Source of the DNA: an uncultured Pelagibacteraceae bacterium
GTDB taxonomy: Bacteria; Pseudomonadota; Alphaproteobacteria; Pelagibacterales; Pelagibacteraceae
DNA: 46,273 nt
Direction: 5' to 3'
Assembly: GCA_902601235.1 (NCBI GenBank)
Contig: CACKMG010000005.1
Coordinates: 1-46,273, forward strand
In this document: one piece after another, positions 45,415 to 46,273 of the stretch
Layout of the letters: every line of letters starts with the position of its first letter
Position numbering within the stretch: position 1 is the stretch's first letter
Position numbers and translations under genes: made by a program
Notes under the pieces: model-generated
Told to the model about the DNA's origin: nothing
What the model saw: only the letters and a program-made list of their open reading frames with translations
Database searches by the model: none

Positions 45415-46273
45415 TTATTTTTTAATTTTTTCAAAAATTTCTTGAGCGGCTAAAAAAATGTTCTTTTTAATTTTCCACTTCAAAGTTTTTTTGGCGTAAG
45501 TATTATTTCCAATTACACAATATCTTTTTTTAATCTTATTAAAATTCAATTTTAAGTCTAATTTATTTTTTTTAATTAAATATTTTATAATATCATTAAC
45601 ATAAGTTTTCTTACCTGAACTGAGTATAATATTATTTATTTTTTTTTTTAAAAATAAGATTTTTATTAAAGCATTACATATGTCTTCTGCATGACTATAA
45701 TCCATTACAATATTTTCTTTTATAATTTCGTCTAAAAATTTTTGGTTTTTAGAGATTAAAGCAAAAATCACTCTTGGTAGAAGAAATCTGTTACTTCTGA
45801 ATAATGAGTCATGATTAAATAAAATTACATTTGTAAAATCAAAATTTTTATTTCTTTTTTTTTTCTTAATAAGATAATCATTAGTTTCTATTCTGAATTT
45901 ACTATAAAAATCATTTGCAGATATATTAGAATTTTCATTTACTAGCCCGTTTTTCTTTCTAAAAATTCTTGACGAACTACAAGATATAAATCTAACTTCA
46001 TTTTTATATTTTGTTAAAACATCAATTAAGTTTTTAGAATTATTGATATTTTCTAGGTAGTGTTTGTGATAGCTATTTTGGGGGTAATTTGGGTTATTTG
46101 AAGCAAGGTTTAGTACTACATCTACTCGGTAGAATTTAAATAATTTTTCTAATTTTTTTTTATCTTTAAGGTTTATTTCAAAATATTTTATGTTTTTTTT
46201 TCTAATTTTTTTTTTAAATCTTTTGTCAATTAATATGAGATTTATTTTTCTCTTATTTAATTTTTGTAAGATT
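45415..46273 (-). CDS. NAD-dependent epimerase/dehydratase, GDP-mannose 4,6-dehydratase-like, cut by right edge
   Basis: I translated 286 open codons by hand from the right edge to the stop at 45415; the start is outside the window. The C-terminal part matches the GMD/short-chain dehydratase family: RVDVVLNLASNN, FISCSSSRIF, ILFNHDSLFRS and DYSHAEDICNAL. The usual YxxxK active site reads DFYSK, so the catalytic Tyr position is changed if Lys is aligned, and the catalytic Glu position after SSS is Arg. The gene is very A/T-rich with long poly-A/T tracts. A GTG at 45771 is not a real start because the frame continues upstream with family sequence. It could be a divergent or inactive sugar dehydratase. 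Confidence 0.75.
   Translation of the reverse strand, partial: ILQKLNKRKINLILIDKRFKKKIRKKNIKYFEINLKDKKKLEKLFKFYRVDVVLNLASNNPNYPQNSYHKHYLENINNSKNLIDVLTKYKNEVRFISCSSSRIFRKKNGLVNENSNISANDFYSKFRIETNDYLIKKKKRNKNFDFTNVILFNHDSLFRSNRFLLPRVIFALISKNQKFLDEIIKENIVMDYSHAEDICNALIKILFLKKKINNIILSSGKKTYVNDIIKYLIKKNKLDLKLNFNKIKKRYCVIGNNTYAKKTLKWKIKKNIFLAAQEIFEKIKK

Noticed and set aside
45415..45771. 118-residue gene starting at GTG 45771
   Set aside because: The same frame continues upstream without a stop to the right edge and encodes the expected family sequence, so GTG is internal.

Overview
The window is typical of a streamlined SAR11-type marine alphaproteobacterium (Pelagibacterales). The DNA is very A+T-rich and coding density is close to complete: genes abut or overlap by 1-10 bases and no truly gene-free stretch exceeds about 170 bases. 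Protein families are most consistent with that group: split PurS/PurQ/PurL, prpDBC, TRAP and glycine-betaine-type ABC transport, class II DAHP synthase and CimA. The taxonomic call is inference from gene content and base composition; no rRNA or tRNA gene was found.

Left part (1-13806) is an uptake and catabolism region. A betaine/proline-type ABC permease, cut by the left edge, is divergent from its ATPase. Next come a DMT-family transporter (minus), then a plus-strand Fe-dependent alcohol dehydrogenase - amidase - DMT transporter unit. A minus-strand unit encodes a homocysteine-methyltransferase-like protein, a VOC protein, an aldehyde dehydrogenase and a CaiB-type CoA transferase. It is divergent from a complete TRAP transporter (dctP-dctQ-dctM). 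A strong intrinsic terminator sits between dctP and dctQ. Together these genes could import an organic acid or methylated/amide compound, oxidise alcohol to aldehyde to acid, and activate the acid as a CoA ester. The actual substrate is not readable from sequence.

Middle part (13796-26968): dusA overlaps the end of dctM and is followed by two tandem TauE/SafE permeases. After these come a small lipoprotein with a minus-strand terminator, a very charged coiled-coil protein, a phosphohexomutase, and a class I ribonucleotide reductase (nrdAB, no ATP-cone, radical tyrosine conserved). The methylcitrate operon prpD-prpB-prpC and a HAD phosphatase (gph) complete it.

Right part: a long plus-strand biosynthetic run (27040-36686) encodes a GlmU acetyltransferase domain alone, GlmS, DAHP synthase, NadE, CysS, CimA, TrmJ, S4 and a small methyltransferase. 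A deleted methyltransferase pseudogene follows. A compact minus-strand run (36995-44217) holds sfsA-map-purB-purC-purS-purQ-purL-bolA-grxD. The edge carries a MoaB/CinA-type domain protein, a gamma-glutamylcyclotransferase-like protein and the C-terminal part of a divergent GDP-mannose-dehydratase-like protein, possibly the border of a surface-polysaccharide region.

Most interesting: the GlmU acetyltransferase without its uridylyltransferase half, a methyltransferase-like protein missing its first zinc cysteine, the dctP/dctQ terminator whose U-tract touches the dctQ start, a near-consensus promoter giving an almost leaderless rpsD message, the internally deleted methyltransferase, and the epimerase-like protein with an altered active site.
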